Assembly (NCBI GenBank): GCA_026075535.2
Contig: AP026544.2
Span: 7,068,001-7,132,000, forward strand
From: Tricholoma matsutake
Taxonomy: Eukaryota; Basidiomycota; Agaricomycetes; Agaricales; Tricholomataceae
Direction: 5' to 3'
Length of the DNA: 64,000 nt
The translations under genes were made by a program, and so were the position numbers. Positions 45,200-55,633 of this stretch are shown here, one piece after another. Every line of letters begins with the position of its first letter. Positions within the stretch are counted from its first letter, which is position 1. The notes below the pieces were generated by a model, which saw only the letters and a list, made by a program, of their open reading frames with translations, was not told where the DNA came from and ran no database searches.

Positions 45200-46026
45200 A
45201 TTAAATGGAAAGAGGTCTGGGTTTTCCCAGGTAACAAGTATGAAAGTCTGTAATGAGTTCCTGGGCATGATCAAGTTCTGTAGCTGGAAGCTAGGAGGTT
45301 TCTTCATCAGTTCCTTGGTAACCTTCCCACTGCACAAAATAGAGTAACTTGCATCAGCAACAGTTGTCAATTTTTGAGTCAAGGATTTCCACAATCTCGT
45401 ACTCCAGTTCATTGTCTATAATGACTGGAGGAGGTGGGGGTTGGATACAATTGTGAATTGTGTTGGGGGTGTCTTCTTCCAGTTGGGAGAGGTGGAACAC
45501 AGGATGGACAGCCTGGAAGTTGAAGGGTAACCAAGTGAGTACCTGGATGGGCAATGATTTTGAAAGGTCCATAGAACTTCTCTGAGAGCTTCTTAGAGGG
45601 TTGAGTAGTGTGTAAGTGTTTGCCTTTGACAAAAGCATAGTCACCAATATTGAAGTCAGGAGCAGGAGCCCAGCATTTGTCTGCAGGACCTTGATAGCAC
45701 TTCTGTGCTTCTGTGAGTTGTTTCTGGAGTTCCTGGTGGAGGTCATCAAGGTCAACCACAAAATGGCATGCATGTTGCAAGGCTAGTTCATGCTCTGGGA
45801 AAACTGTGATGTTTGGGTGATAGCCCTTGTTGGCAAAGAAAGGTGAAACTCTGGTGGAAGCTGAGGGGGCATTGTTGTAAGCAAATTCCCCCAAAGGTAA
45901 TAGCTGGGACCAGTTATCCTGTTGGTAGTTGCAGAAAATCCACAAGTACTGTTTGAGGTTCTGGTTGAGGTGTTCAGTCTGTCCATTGCCTTCTGGATGG
46001 TAACCCAAAGTGAAGTGGATTTTCAT
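45200..46026 (-). pseudogene. Chromovirus integrase C-terminus and chromodomain relic
   Basis: 46026-45440 gives FTLGYHPEGNGQTEHLNQNL (integrase core Glu), QDNWSQLLPLGEFAYNNAPS, FFANKGYHPNITV, IGDYAFVKGKHLHTTQPSKK and KFYGPFKII. A frameshift near 45480 moves to VHPVFHLSQLEEDTPNTI and YEIVEILDSK. Another shift leads into the chromodomain tail, recognisable only across frames. It is the 3' end of a Ty3/gypsy pol of the same broad chromovirus type as the first element but a different lineage. Confidence 0.85.
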
Positions 46027-46040
46027 GTCCAGGGCCTGTT

Positions 46041-46086
46041 ATTTCTGTAATAATTTCATATCTTTTCAACAAATTATTACAGAAAT
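46041..46086. repeat. Perfect 16-bp palindrome with 14-nt loop
   Basis: Arms ATTTCTGTAATAATTT (46041-46056) and its reverse complement (46071-46086). It lies just outside the truncated integrase frame, so it may mark a breakpoint or be part of the downstream non-coding element. An RNA hairpin role is possible but unsupported. Confidence 0.75.
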
Positions 46087-46099
46087 GAGAAATTCACCT

Positions 46100-46292
46100 T
46101 GTGTACTAATTACTCTATAGTCCAGTTATTGACCAGTTATAACCAGTCCAGTTCATGCCCCACTGGCTACATGAACTGGTTATATGCAGTTCGGTTGGGT
46201 TTTGGCAAGATTTGGAGAAACTATGGCAGTTTTGGTTCTTCAGATTTTGGGCTAAAAAGGGAACTGAACCAGACCTTAAAGCACTAGTCAGA
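46100..46292. mobile_element. Short relic related to the TIR of the 2,658-bp element
   Basis: The right edge, read on the reverse strand, is CTAGTGCTTTAAGGTCTGGTT, close to the TAGTGTTTAAAGGTCCAGTT end of the element at 16970-19627. The interior has repeated CCAGTT/AACTGG motifs as that element does near its ends. No TSD was found, so it is probably an eroded, internally deleted relative. Confidence 0.35.
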
Positions 46293-46439
46293 TGAGCAAT
46301 GTAGAAGGTGAAAACAATGTTGGCTGATACTCTAACATTCCCAAAACAGAAGTACCACTTTTACTGTCACACTTTTTTCACAGGTGTTGCCAGACCCCAC
46401 TAAGATTCTGATAAGGTAAGCACGATGTGCCAACATCAT

Positions 46440-46840
46440 GTGATGTGACAATGTATGACTTCATCAAGATCATGTCGCAATGGGATGATCGAGTCAACCG
46501 TCAGTCAACTACGAGTCAACTGCCTCGGAGCTTGCCCGCTGTGTATGTATAAGTAAGTTGTAACTGTTGGACTACGTCCTCTATCTCTGTCAGTGCTTAC
46601 GTACTGGACACCATCACATGACTGATCCCTTATCGATACGCATCGCTTCCTCAACTCCTCAGTTGTCAACCATTACTTTTACTGAGGACTGAGTATCGAC
46701 CCTTTCTCTTACTGCATCATAGACTCACAGTCACCTATAGTCCGTGAACTCGTTCTATAGGTAACAATATAGTTGTCAACCACTACTTTCCTGACACTGA
46801 GGATCCGTCTACTCGTTCTATAGATCATCCGCTTATCAGT
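46440..46840 (+). repeat. Possible LTR-like sequence
   Basis: A stretch running from TGTGACAATG to ATCAGTAACA with a TATA-like TGTATGTATAAG near its middle and pyrimidine-rich CTCAACTCCTCAG sequence after it, resembling an LTR U3-R-U5. It is followed by a short gag-like start (MSDHDEISHSEAMATLR) that stops after 31 codons. No second copy is present in the window, so this is a guess from layout alone. Confidence 0.3.
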
Positions 46841-48164
46841 AACAATGTCAGACCATGATGAAATATCTCATTCGGAAGCAATGGCAACACTCAGGACTGC
46901 GGAATTCAGGAACCCTCGAACTTCTTTTGACGAGTAAAGTACACTTCCAGCTCAGGAGGCTAATGGGGCGTCTTGGTGCCCTGAGACCGAGAGCATGGAC
47001 TTAAAATGTCCTAAATGTCTACTCAACCGAATCCAAGGACAGAGTGCTATCTTTTAGGCGTGCTCTACAGGGTGGCATGATATTCGTCGGCATGCTATTC
47101 ATCGGCAGTTGGATGCGATGTTTCTAACTTTAATTCCTGGAGACATGGAAGTCGGAATCTACATTCTCTGGTTTCGTCATTCTGAAGCACGAAGTCACTC
47201 ATGCCTGGGATTCAGCACAGGCATAACTATTAGTCGACATCCCTTCTCCCTTGTTCCTCGCTCGCCAGCTCCGCTGCACTACCACCGACTTCAATCCATT
47301 TATCTCGCGTATATCCTACTCAGGATTTATAGTCACCCTTGTCACATATGTCTATCCATGAACCGCATAACTTACTGTTGTTCTCTCTCTCATTGAGTTG
47401 GGATCAGACTGGTCGTTGGGCTTACATCTTATCGAACGGCTATGTCAATTTGAACAGCTGGCCTCTGCTGATTATCTGGGGCAAGGTCACTTGTCTTGCA
47501 CGACATTCTCACTATGACGGTCGACCCACTTCACGCCATGTTTCGCAGAACAGCTCGATCTCGATTGATGCCCCCTGCACCCTCCAAAGATCGACATTCA
47601 TCATTCATGATATTTATCTTTACATTCGTCACAGACGCGTGAACGTCACAACATTGATGTCTTGTAACACTAAAACCATCCGGAAAAGAAGCCGTGCTCG
47701 CCATGTCTTGCTCTCCAGGACGAGGAGCAGGCAAGACGAGAATTGGGGCCACGGTCAGAGCTCAGGATATCCCATGAGGATCAGTGACCACTCACTGACG
47801 TCCAGGGTATGAGTACACGTTGAATTACGCTACCCAGTGAATTCTGCAGGCCTGAACGCCCTTTCATCAATCTCACGCCTGGGTGCCGGACTGCGGGGTC
47901 CCAGGTATAGACCCCATGGGGACGCGGCATATTCGAGGCTATTAAGCGTACGTTCTTTGCCACCATCGTGATGCCACAAGAAGCTCAATGCCAATAAACT
48001 GTGTAAGCATGCAAATTGAATACGCTATTCTGGCAACTTTGAAGGGACCAAATTTGAACGCTCTAGCTATAGTTTACAGGACTTAACGAGCTCTCAAGTA
48101 CAACGGATATTGTATTTTGGACGACAGGGTAGTCTATATATACACGAGTTTGATGGCCAGCGGC
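46841..48164. other. No supported gene; degraded sequence
   Basis: Open stretches (e.g. 47339-47812 plus, 47531-47752 minus) show no family motif, no intron structure and no consistent codon bias. The base composition is more balanced than in the transposon island to the left. The first 100 bases may be gag remnant of the LTR-like sequence. Confidence 0.4.
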
Positions 48165-49164
48165 TCATGGTAATGTATCGGCACTGTCCCTGGTGAGTAA
48201 TAAGCCCTGGCGATAGGGGTGAAACAACGGATCTATTTCCCTCTTTGGACGATGACGAGTTCCCTGAATGCTAATGGGTGCATCCGTAACACTTTCTGAA
48301 TCGGCTTCTAGGATCGCCGTAGAAGCTACGATCCCGCTGGCCAGTGTCACAACGTTGCGTTTGCGTGCCAGTGTGCGGCCCTTTGTGCGTTCGCTTTTCG
48401 AGGATCTCGACATGTCGGCGAACCATTCTGGGATATAAGATGCCCAGATGAATCTCATAAAACGAGGTGAAGGATAATCGGGGATAAGTTGCAAAGTGAG
48501 TTGTTTGATGGTGCGCTCGGGTGCTAATCGGGGCACTTCATCATCAGGACGCAAAAGTCGGAACATTTCTTCCAAGGCAGTCCAGTGCCGTATTTCTGCG
48601 GTTCTTTCCAGCTCGACGGGATCATCGACATAGCTGATACTGGCGAGATTCGACAACCGTACTTTGCCGTCCAAAATGTGGATTTTGGAATAATGTATGC
48701 CATTGTATATCAGGTGGTTTTGCTGCAGTCTGGAAATTGCATCATAGACAAGGGCGCGATCACGAAACTGTACCAATCTGCCCACTTCAGGCTCTGTTAC
48801 CATCCCGATCACCGCGCCATCACTCTGAACAACATGCGCCAGGACATCGTAGGTTAAATCCAAGCCTTCCAAAAGTCTATAACCCATCATTGCACTATCC
48901 ACGCGCCTCAAGTAGTTATCCTCGTAGCCTAATATGACATCTGTGGCGCACGTAGTCAATACACAACGATCGGAGAATAAATGGAAAACGCGTCCTACCT
49001 ACGCCTCTTCCCTTCCAATAACCAATCCTCACGTCGACTAAAAACCACTTGACGTATGTCATTTCCTTTTCCTCGATCAGAGGTGCCCAGGTTGGAGTAC
49101 GAACTTTGTACAGAGACTTTTGCTTCTGTACGATATGATAACCTCCCTTAGGATGAGGGAGCAT
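48165..49164 (-). CDS. Protein-kinase-like (pseudokinase) domain protein, fungal expansion type; start uncertain
   Basis: Two exons are supported: 49164-48999 and 48940-48165, with a 58-nt intron (GTAGGA...CACAG) joining the frames and giving 313 codons if translation starts at 49164. The second exon reads DVILGYEDNYLRRV, GYRLLEGLDLTYDVLAHVVQ, GAVIGMVTEPEVGRLVQFRD, ALVYDAISRLQQNHLIYNGI and DGKVRLSNLASISYVDD. This is the hinge-to-catalytic-loop pattern of kinase-like proteins expanded in Agaricomycetes. The HxD and DFG motifs are not conserved (IHYSKIHI, LSNLASI), so catalysis is unlikely. The tail is basic and low-complexity (SRSSKSERTKGRTLARKR). Earlier exons may exist at 49498-49220. Alternative reading: a gene fragment of the same family that is no longer expressed. 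Confidence 0.5.
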
Positions 49165-52100
49165 ATAAGCCCAGTTCGTTTTGCCAAATTCGATGCTAGA
49201 AAGTAGAGTTTGCTATCAATTAGAAGTGAGAGAAGGGCGACTGAATCGTCAATTGAATCCTTACTATGTGTTCAAGGCCGAAAAAATATTGTTGTTCAAG
49301 TTTGAGTACGACTTCAAGGGATGGACTCCACAAATCCGCGCCAGGTTCCGCCAAAGGAGGGGCTTGGATGACGATTATCTGTCCATTCTTACACAAGGTA
49401 TAGGACCTTGTCATGGAATTGAGTCCTCCAACCCACGCTACAACATTGGAAGGAATCGGGCTCGACATCGATCCCATTTGGTTTTGTGGGTGCTGCAATC
49501 TGATTTAGCGCTAGCGCCGTCACATAATGATACTATTTGTGAAAGTCACGTTGTGGCGCCACTACCAACTTTCAATATTCCACGTAAGGTATGTCGGTTC
49601 TATCTTTCAGGATTATACATGCCGCGGCGCTCCTCGTCGTCGTCGTCCGACGTGGCGTCTATTACAGCACAAGTTGTTGCGTATTTTATCCAAAGTCGGA
49701 ACTTGAACCATTTCGATCCTTCGTAGTGACCGGCCACTGGCATAGCACCATGGTAAAGGGCTGAGTCACTCTTCAGTAGAATGGCAAGCTATACTCGTAC
49801 CTTTTTTTGTCTTCCAAGGGCGACCATGACGGGAATCCGTTCACCAGTATTGGCAATATTCCTCGCTGCAGCAGCTTTCGTAATGGCAAATTTACCCGTC
49901 TGTATCATCTCGAACTTTTAGAGCGTCAAATTAGTGCCATAAAATGCGGTAGGGCTCTTGGGTTATCTCTATCGAAATTCACTCCTTGTTCTCTACGTCA
50001 AATAATGTGCCTTGTCAAACAATCCCAGTGTATGAGATGCAACTCTACCTTCCTGGCTGTTGTGGCAGGTTGCCAACCCATATATTCTGCTGCTACCTCC
50101 CCCTGCACAAATTATCAGTTCACAGTGACGGGGAGTGGTCCAATGTTGTGTCCCTCCTGCATACGAGCAAGGAAGTGACGCTCGTCGTGAGTGTCATTGC
50201 ATAAATTCTGAGAGGTAGTGAATACTTCCTGATCTTGATTTACCAGCACGGCCATTCAACGTACCTGGGTACATTTTCAACATCTCGTTCGCCTCACTCA
50301 TTGACGTTGCCATTTCATGTGTTTCAATGTGCTTTTCACGACACTGCCGTACCATCCTGTGGCCATGATTCCCTCCTGTTACTGCCCTGTTATTTCCTTG
50401 CTCTCGCACACTCTATGTTGCTCTCTCCGTTGTCGTCCTCTGCGCAAATGTGTCCTCAACATGTGTCACGCAATTTGTATTTGTATTCACTCTTCATCTA
50501 CACTTAGACCTCCTACACATTTACTCCACCCTTTATAAAGCATCGCACCTAATAGTAATAGCATAACAATAGTATGCCTACCCCCTCATGTCACGTATCA
50601 ACCTCTATGTGTTGTAATTTTTGCAATTTATCAGTATGTACCACAACTCTCATAATAATATTCATTTTATCATCAATGTAGGGCTGATAATATATAAGGT
50701 CATCTTATTGTGCGACACGGCGCGCGAACGCGTAGCTATTGGCTTGTTTCGATATGTAGAAAATTGCGCTGTATATGATGATGACTCGGGAACACGAAAT
50801 GTGTGCTTAATGCTGAAGATAAATATAGATGATGATCGTATTGGGGCTCGGATCGAATGCTATTATACGCTCAGCGGATTATCCATGCGCTTAAGACGAG
50901 AAACACACCTAACCATCGAAAATTGTCCATTTTTGGCTATCGTGATGCCGGATTAAGCCTTTGGGACTCAGCGCATCGATCAGATCACATTCTGAACCGT
51001 AGAAGGCCGGTGCAGCCGAGTACGTCAGGGGAACGAAAGTCTGTTTTCGTGACCGCTAGAAGCTGTTCAACTGTGTGTACCCGGGCCTCAAAGTCCGCCG
51101 TATGAGCTTAAACGATGACCGGACAAAATAGACCCGGCGGCGACGAGGCTCGAGCACCGATTAAGAAGAATGTCCGACGTGACCTTCGTGCCTCAAAAAA
51201 ATCCGATAATCAAATACATCGATATTACTACTGTACTAACTCGTCATGGAATTCCTTAAGTAACCGATCGCTGTTATTCAGCGCCGAGGATTGCTATGTC
51301 AACGTCAAGCGCTACGCGAAGTCCACAACACGCAGTGTCGCCAAGAAGGTTACAATACAGGATGCTAACGTTCGCGATTGACGGCAAAGATGTACCGTTT
51401 CGAGGGCTGCACACTATATCGTACACGGAACTGACCAGCATGCCGCAACGGTCGCGGCCACATGCTGTATTTGCGGCTCGAAAAGGTGATAGTGAAATCA
51501 ATATCCCCATCTTGTCGTAGGAACGTCACATCTATTGGGTGAATCAAGACAATCCAAAAATACCAATAATCTGTCCAGGAGATGCACTCCGCTTTCGACA
51601 GATGATTGACGATTGTACAGTCGCAAATCGAGATCAGTCTAGGTTGAGGTGACTCGGATTGAACCTTCGTACCTTGGAAATATCGTGTTTGATGTCTGAC
51701 TATCGCAATCATTTTTTATAGACTCAAGTGAGGCGCAAACAACAAAACATTGCTACCGCTTATTCTACGAAGGAGAGTCTGATTTATCAGGTCCCGTAAT
51801 GAGTGAGTGTTAGCCACATGTCACGGGCGTAGGGTCAGAAGGCCGCTTCTGATACCGCGACCAATTTTGAACCATCTAAGGATTAGTTTGAGGCTTCAGG
51901 CGCTTCTGTGGCACCCGTACGTCGGGGATTGAATGAAAGACGCTGTTGAATAATAAGTGGACCCACACGGAATAGTTCTCATGCGATATTATAGCTGAGA
52001 TACATCCGCGTCCAACGAGCACAGGTTATAGGAGTCTGATTTGGATAAAGGATTTCAACAGCATTAGCACATCGTATGACCTTCAAGCGTGGAGGACTCC

Positions 52101-52338
52101 CAAGTGGTTAGCGTCCCAGATCTGAGCTGTGTCGCGAACATCAGGTATAAAACAGTCCAAACTCTAGCTTCGGCATAATAATATTAATGGACGTTCAACG
52201 CCAAAAACCCCGCGTCCAACTTTACAATATCTCCCTAATAAAATTCCGCGGAGGGTATAATGGGCTAAATATGAGAAACGATGCGGAAAAAAAGGCTGAA
52301 TATATGTAACGAGTGCGCCTGGTGCCATTCCTGGGCTT
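49165..52338. other. No supported gene over about 3.2 kb
   Basis: ORFs such as 49181-49726 (plus), 50621-50956 (plus) and 51365-51712 (minus) lack recognisable motifs or matching splice structure. 49220-49498 (minus) could be an upstream exon of the kinase-like gene. The interval 50200-52300 looks like non-repetitive but eroded intergenic DNA. Confidence 0.4.
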
Positions 52339-53377
52339 CTAAAAGATTGGGGAAATCATAACGGCCAAGATACCAATCCAAATGGATAAGAAACCCCACG
52401 TCACGGTGACCACGTTATGCATGGCTCCGGATGGTAAAGAACCACCTGAAAGTCCTCCAGCAGCCTGAACCGCCCCGCTCAGGAAGGACAACCCACAGTT
52501 CTTGACGACACTGTCATAAAGAGCTTGCTGTCCAGAAAGTATCATACTCCCCTTCAACCCGGGGCCGTAAGGCGTGTTTGACTCGAAGTTGATGAAGGCA
52601 GTCATGATATTACGAGTGCAGGCCGTGCATTGGCTGCTGGACGATAGTGCAGCCTGGGCACCGCTCGCAGGCTGGAGAAAAAGGAAAGGAACGTTGGCAG
52701 CTGCATATGTGGTAAGATTGGGAGAAAGGACTGGGACGCCTGCTGCGCGACGAGCAAGGGTGGTTGTTTTATCAACCAGAGAGTTTATGATGTCGTTCGG
52801 AGTTAGCGGAGGAGAGCTAGCGGAGGTGGCATTCTTCAGGGCGTTGGGGGTAGGAAGCTGGGTGACACAATAGGCACCATTGTCCGCCTTGGAGCAGAGG
52901 GCAGTCCTGAGTGGCGTTAGTGCGTATAATACGTCATACATCTGCTTCACACCGGTGACGGGGTTAGATGTCAACTCAGTGGAGCACTGTGCGTAGAACT
53001 GCATGAGCCATGTCCGCATAGTACTCTCCTGGCAGTTACTAGTCGTGGAAGGAGAGCAGAGATTGTTCAGAGTTGACTGAACCTGTGATGCAGATGGAAG
53101 GGTTGTAGCATTGGCTCCGGGTGCGAAGCTGGAAGTTATTGAGACTAATGATGGTATGCAATTCGAGCTTGTGTCATGGTTAAGTGATGTCAGGAAGTCG
53201 GAACAGGACTGCGAAATTCCAGATGGAATGAGGTTGACTGTTGCGCTAGCTGAAGGCGTCGCTGTGCTCTGTCGAGAACAATGAAATAAAGCTTCGATGA
53301 AAAAAAAAATTGCGTACCGACGATGAAGCCAGGACGGCTGACGCGAATAATGAAAAGACTGCAAAAGACTTGATCAT
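52339..53377 (-). CDS. Cys-rich secreted protein with predicted GPI anchor
   Basis: Two exons, 53377-53318 and 53268-52339, with a 49-nt intron (GTACGC...GACAG) that keeps phase 0; 329 residues. The first exon encodes exactly a signal peptide, MIKSFAVFSLFASAVLASSS. The mature part has ten Cys (e.g. SQSCSDF, SNCIPSL, NLCSP, CTAC, NCGLSFL), Ser/Thr/Ala-rich spacers and a helical central part (MRTWLMQFYAQCSTELTSNP). The C-terminus is a small-residue stretch (GGLSGGSLPSGAM) followed by a hydrophobic tail (VVTVTWGFLSIWIGILAVMI) ending the protein, a typical GPI-anchor signal. Cell-wall or plasma-membrane surface location is inferred; no enzymatic motif is seen. The family looks like an uncharacterised Agaricomycete surface protein. 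The start is chosen because it gives the only good signal peptide and a canonical intron. Confidence 0.85.
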
Positions 53378-53722
53378 ACTTGGATAAAGAATGGACGTGT
53401 CGAGCACGACGACGACGACGAAGAGAAGAACGGTACAAACGTGGGGCAAAAAGGGAAGAAATGATATTTCCCTTAATGAAACAATAAATACAAACAGAGA
53501 TGTGGCACTTGGCAACTGGCAACTGTCACTGCTTCGCTTGCTTGCTATACCAGTGTATTGACAACCTCCCAGCACCACCAGCAGCTCTATGCTTCAGCTC
53601 CTCATTTGCGGATTACCAAAGCGGCATGTAACCAGCGGATGTGGATGTGTAAGCCACGGGTGGCTATCGGAACCCCTTCGGAGTGACAAAGACATTCCTT
53701 TGTCTTTTACGACGACAGCACG

Positions 53723-54789
53723 ATGTCTGACCCCATCACATTCTACGGTTTCACCCCCGTTCCTCGCGATCCTGACGTCTTATTCCATGCCCATCCAACT
53801 GCCAATGGGAAGCATCCTAAGCAAGATCTCTTCAAGGTCACTGACTTTCCACTTCCGGATTCACCTCTTGCCCGTGAGGTGAAGGCGTTTGTCAAGGCAC
53901 GTTCACACTCATCTGGCGTGGTTTGACAACTGATTGATTGCGATAACAGAAAGAGCTCGATGAAAAGACATTCAATCATAGTCACAGAGTGTATGTGTAT
54001 GGTAAGTTCATGCTATGCTCAAAATATGCATCTGTCAATAAGTCCCTCCATGACAGGCGTGGCCCTCGTAAAAACCCATTTTCCGGAATGGTCATATGAC
54101 CTCGAGGTACTTTGTGTTCCCTTATCTGTTACGAGCTAAGCCTCCCGCAAGACGTACTACTTGACTTGCCTCTTGCATGACATTGGCACGGCGGAACGTT
54201 TTCTTGCCACCACAAAGATGTCCTTTGAGTTCAAGGGTGCAATCGTGGCCCGTGACCTCATTTTAAAACTAAAAGGCCAGGAGGACCAGGCTGATAGCAT
54301 CTGCGATGCCATCATTCGACACCAAGATATCTTTGTGAAGGGGTGGGTACCCGATTCGTTATCAGAAAACCTCCAAGTTGACGTGGCGCTTTCAGCGGGA
54401 ATATCACAATGATTGGTCAAATTCTTCAGTTGGCCACTATCCTTGGTAGGTTGTGTGCTCGAACGTGCGAAGATAACCATTACTCATTCATGCTATGCAG
54501 ATAACGTTGGCATGTGAGTACATTACTTACGTTCTCTTTCAACTCAGCATCCCTTCCAAATAGCCGCGCAAACTTGATTCATCCTGAATTGATCAAGACC
54601 ACCTGTGAAGCATTTCCCCGGAAGAATTGGTCCCAGCATTTTGCGTCTACTATTGAGAAGGAGTTAGCGTTGAAACCTTGGTGCCACACATCTACTTTCG
54701 AAGTTCCCAACTGGAAGAAGGGCACGAAGAGTAACTTCGCCTCAGACGTGCTGGGTAACGTTGTCATGCAGCCGTTTGACGACGAATAA
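53723..54789 (+). CDS. Cyanamide hydratase (HD-domain)
   Basis: Converts cyanamide to urea; HD-type metalloenzyme, presumably cytosolic. Seven exons were placed by hand: 53723-53896, 53950-54001, 54057-54106, 54152-54342, 54396-54445, 54501-54513, 54564-54789; total 251 residues, close to the roughly 240-250 of the family. Visible signatures: start MSDPITFYGFTPVPRDPDVL, NHSHRVYVYG (first His), TYYLTCLLHDIGTAERFLAT (HD), FEFKGAIVARDLI, AIIRHQDIFVKGGNITMIGQ, LATILDNVG, NLIHPELIK and ALKPWCHTSTFEVPNW. Intron 1 appears to use a GC donor (AAG|GCACGT); the phase-0 GT alternative (53891) drops two codons. Exon 6 is only 13 nt. The gene stands alone, diverging from the GPI protein 345 bp upstream, so promoters may be shared. 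Confidence 0.9.
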
Positions 54790-55633
54790 ATTCTCTCCGC
54801 GATAAGAAATTGTATTATAGAACGCCGGGCCGTGGCGGAAATGTATCTTTGTTTCTCTCATATCAGCAGCTTGAACAATTCAGTATCTTGAAAGTTCTCT
54901 TCAGATCTGATTGATCTAGCAGCCATGTCACGACGTCCCTTACATACAAGGCGGGATGAGATCCATTTTTGCGAAATCTACCCCGCCCATCGCACTTGAC
55001 GGTCTTCTGTCACTTGACACCATCATGGAAACCAAATGCTATCCGCGATGAGACTTGCCTAGTATTTGAAATTTGCGTTCGTTGAATGGAGTCCGAATCT
55101 CCCCAGAGTTTGTGCAGACTATCGCTCATATGGTCCTCGGGATAATAATAGTTGACGGAGGATCGCGCCATTTTAACCTTGTTCAACTCTCGCTCGGATG
55201 CTATGTATGCACATCACGACCCCCCGCCACGACTCATGTGTCATGGATATCGATATCGTAAAAGCATCCCCTTGTGACTAGACCAGACAAACAACGGCGG
55301 CGATCATTGTCATTCACAATGACGCCCGTATTGAATGTTGGCTCCGATCAGTTGTCGTTGAACAGTTGAGCCAGAAGGAGTGAGAACATAGACTTAACTG
55401 CCTGATCTGAACTCGGGGATGATCCTCCTTTCGGGTAATCAGTCATCGGTCTAGAATACGGAAAATTCGTCGTGTCAAGACCTGGAGCAACAATTCTGAT
55501 GGCTCTACGTAGATGAGCACTTGAACCTCCCCTCCTGATCAGCGGTGGCAGCGGGAATCAAAGATGTGATTATAGGGTTTGAACAATTGAATCGAATGTG
55601 GTCATTTTCCCGCCGCAAGCGTAAAGAAATTGA
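54790..55633. other. Intergenic, nothing recognised
   Basis: About 840 bases between the 3' ends of the cyanamide hydratase and the first F-box-family gene (convergent). No open frame with motif support; expected to hold two 3' UTRs. Confidence 0.5.

Larger units (their letters stand above)
43349..46026 (-). mobile_element. Second chromovirus, 5' truncated, with an antisense ORF before the 3' LTR
   Basis: The minus-strand order is integrase C-terminal part (46026-45440), chromodomain remnant (to about 45200), a region containing an opposite-strand ORF (45136-44082), a polypurine tract (AAGGGGGAAA on the element strand, 43944-43953) and a 593-bp LTR (43349-43941). Nothing of RT, protease or gag is present. 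The element is cut off at about 46027, next to a short palindrome. No TSD can be checked because the 5' LTR is absent. Confidence 0.75.

Noticed and set aside
47339..47812. 157-codon plus-strand ORF as a gene
   Set aside because: No recognisable motif, no splice partners, and composition like the surrounding degraded DNA.
49181..49726. 181-codon plus-strand ORF as a gene
   Set aside because: It overlaps the likely antisense kinase-like locus and has no family resemblance; kept only as unresolved sequence.
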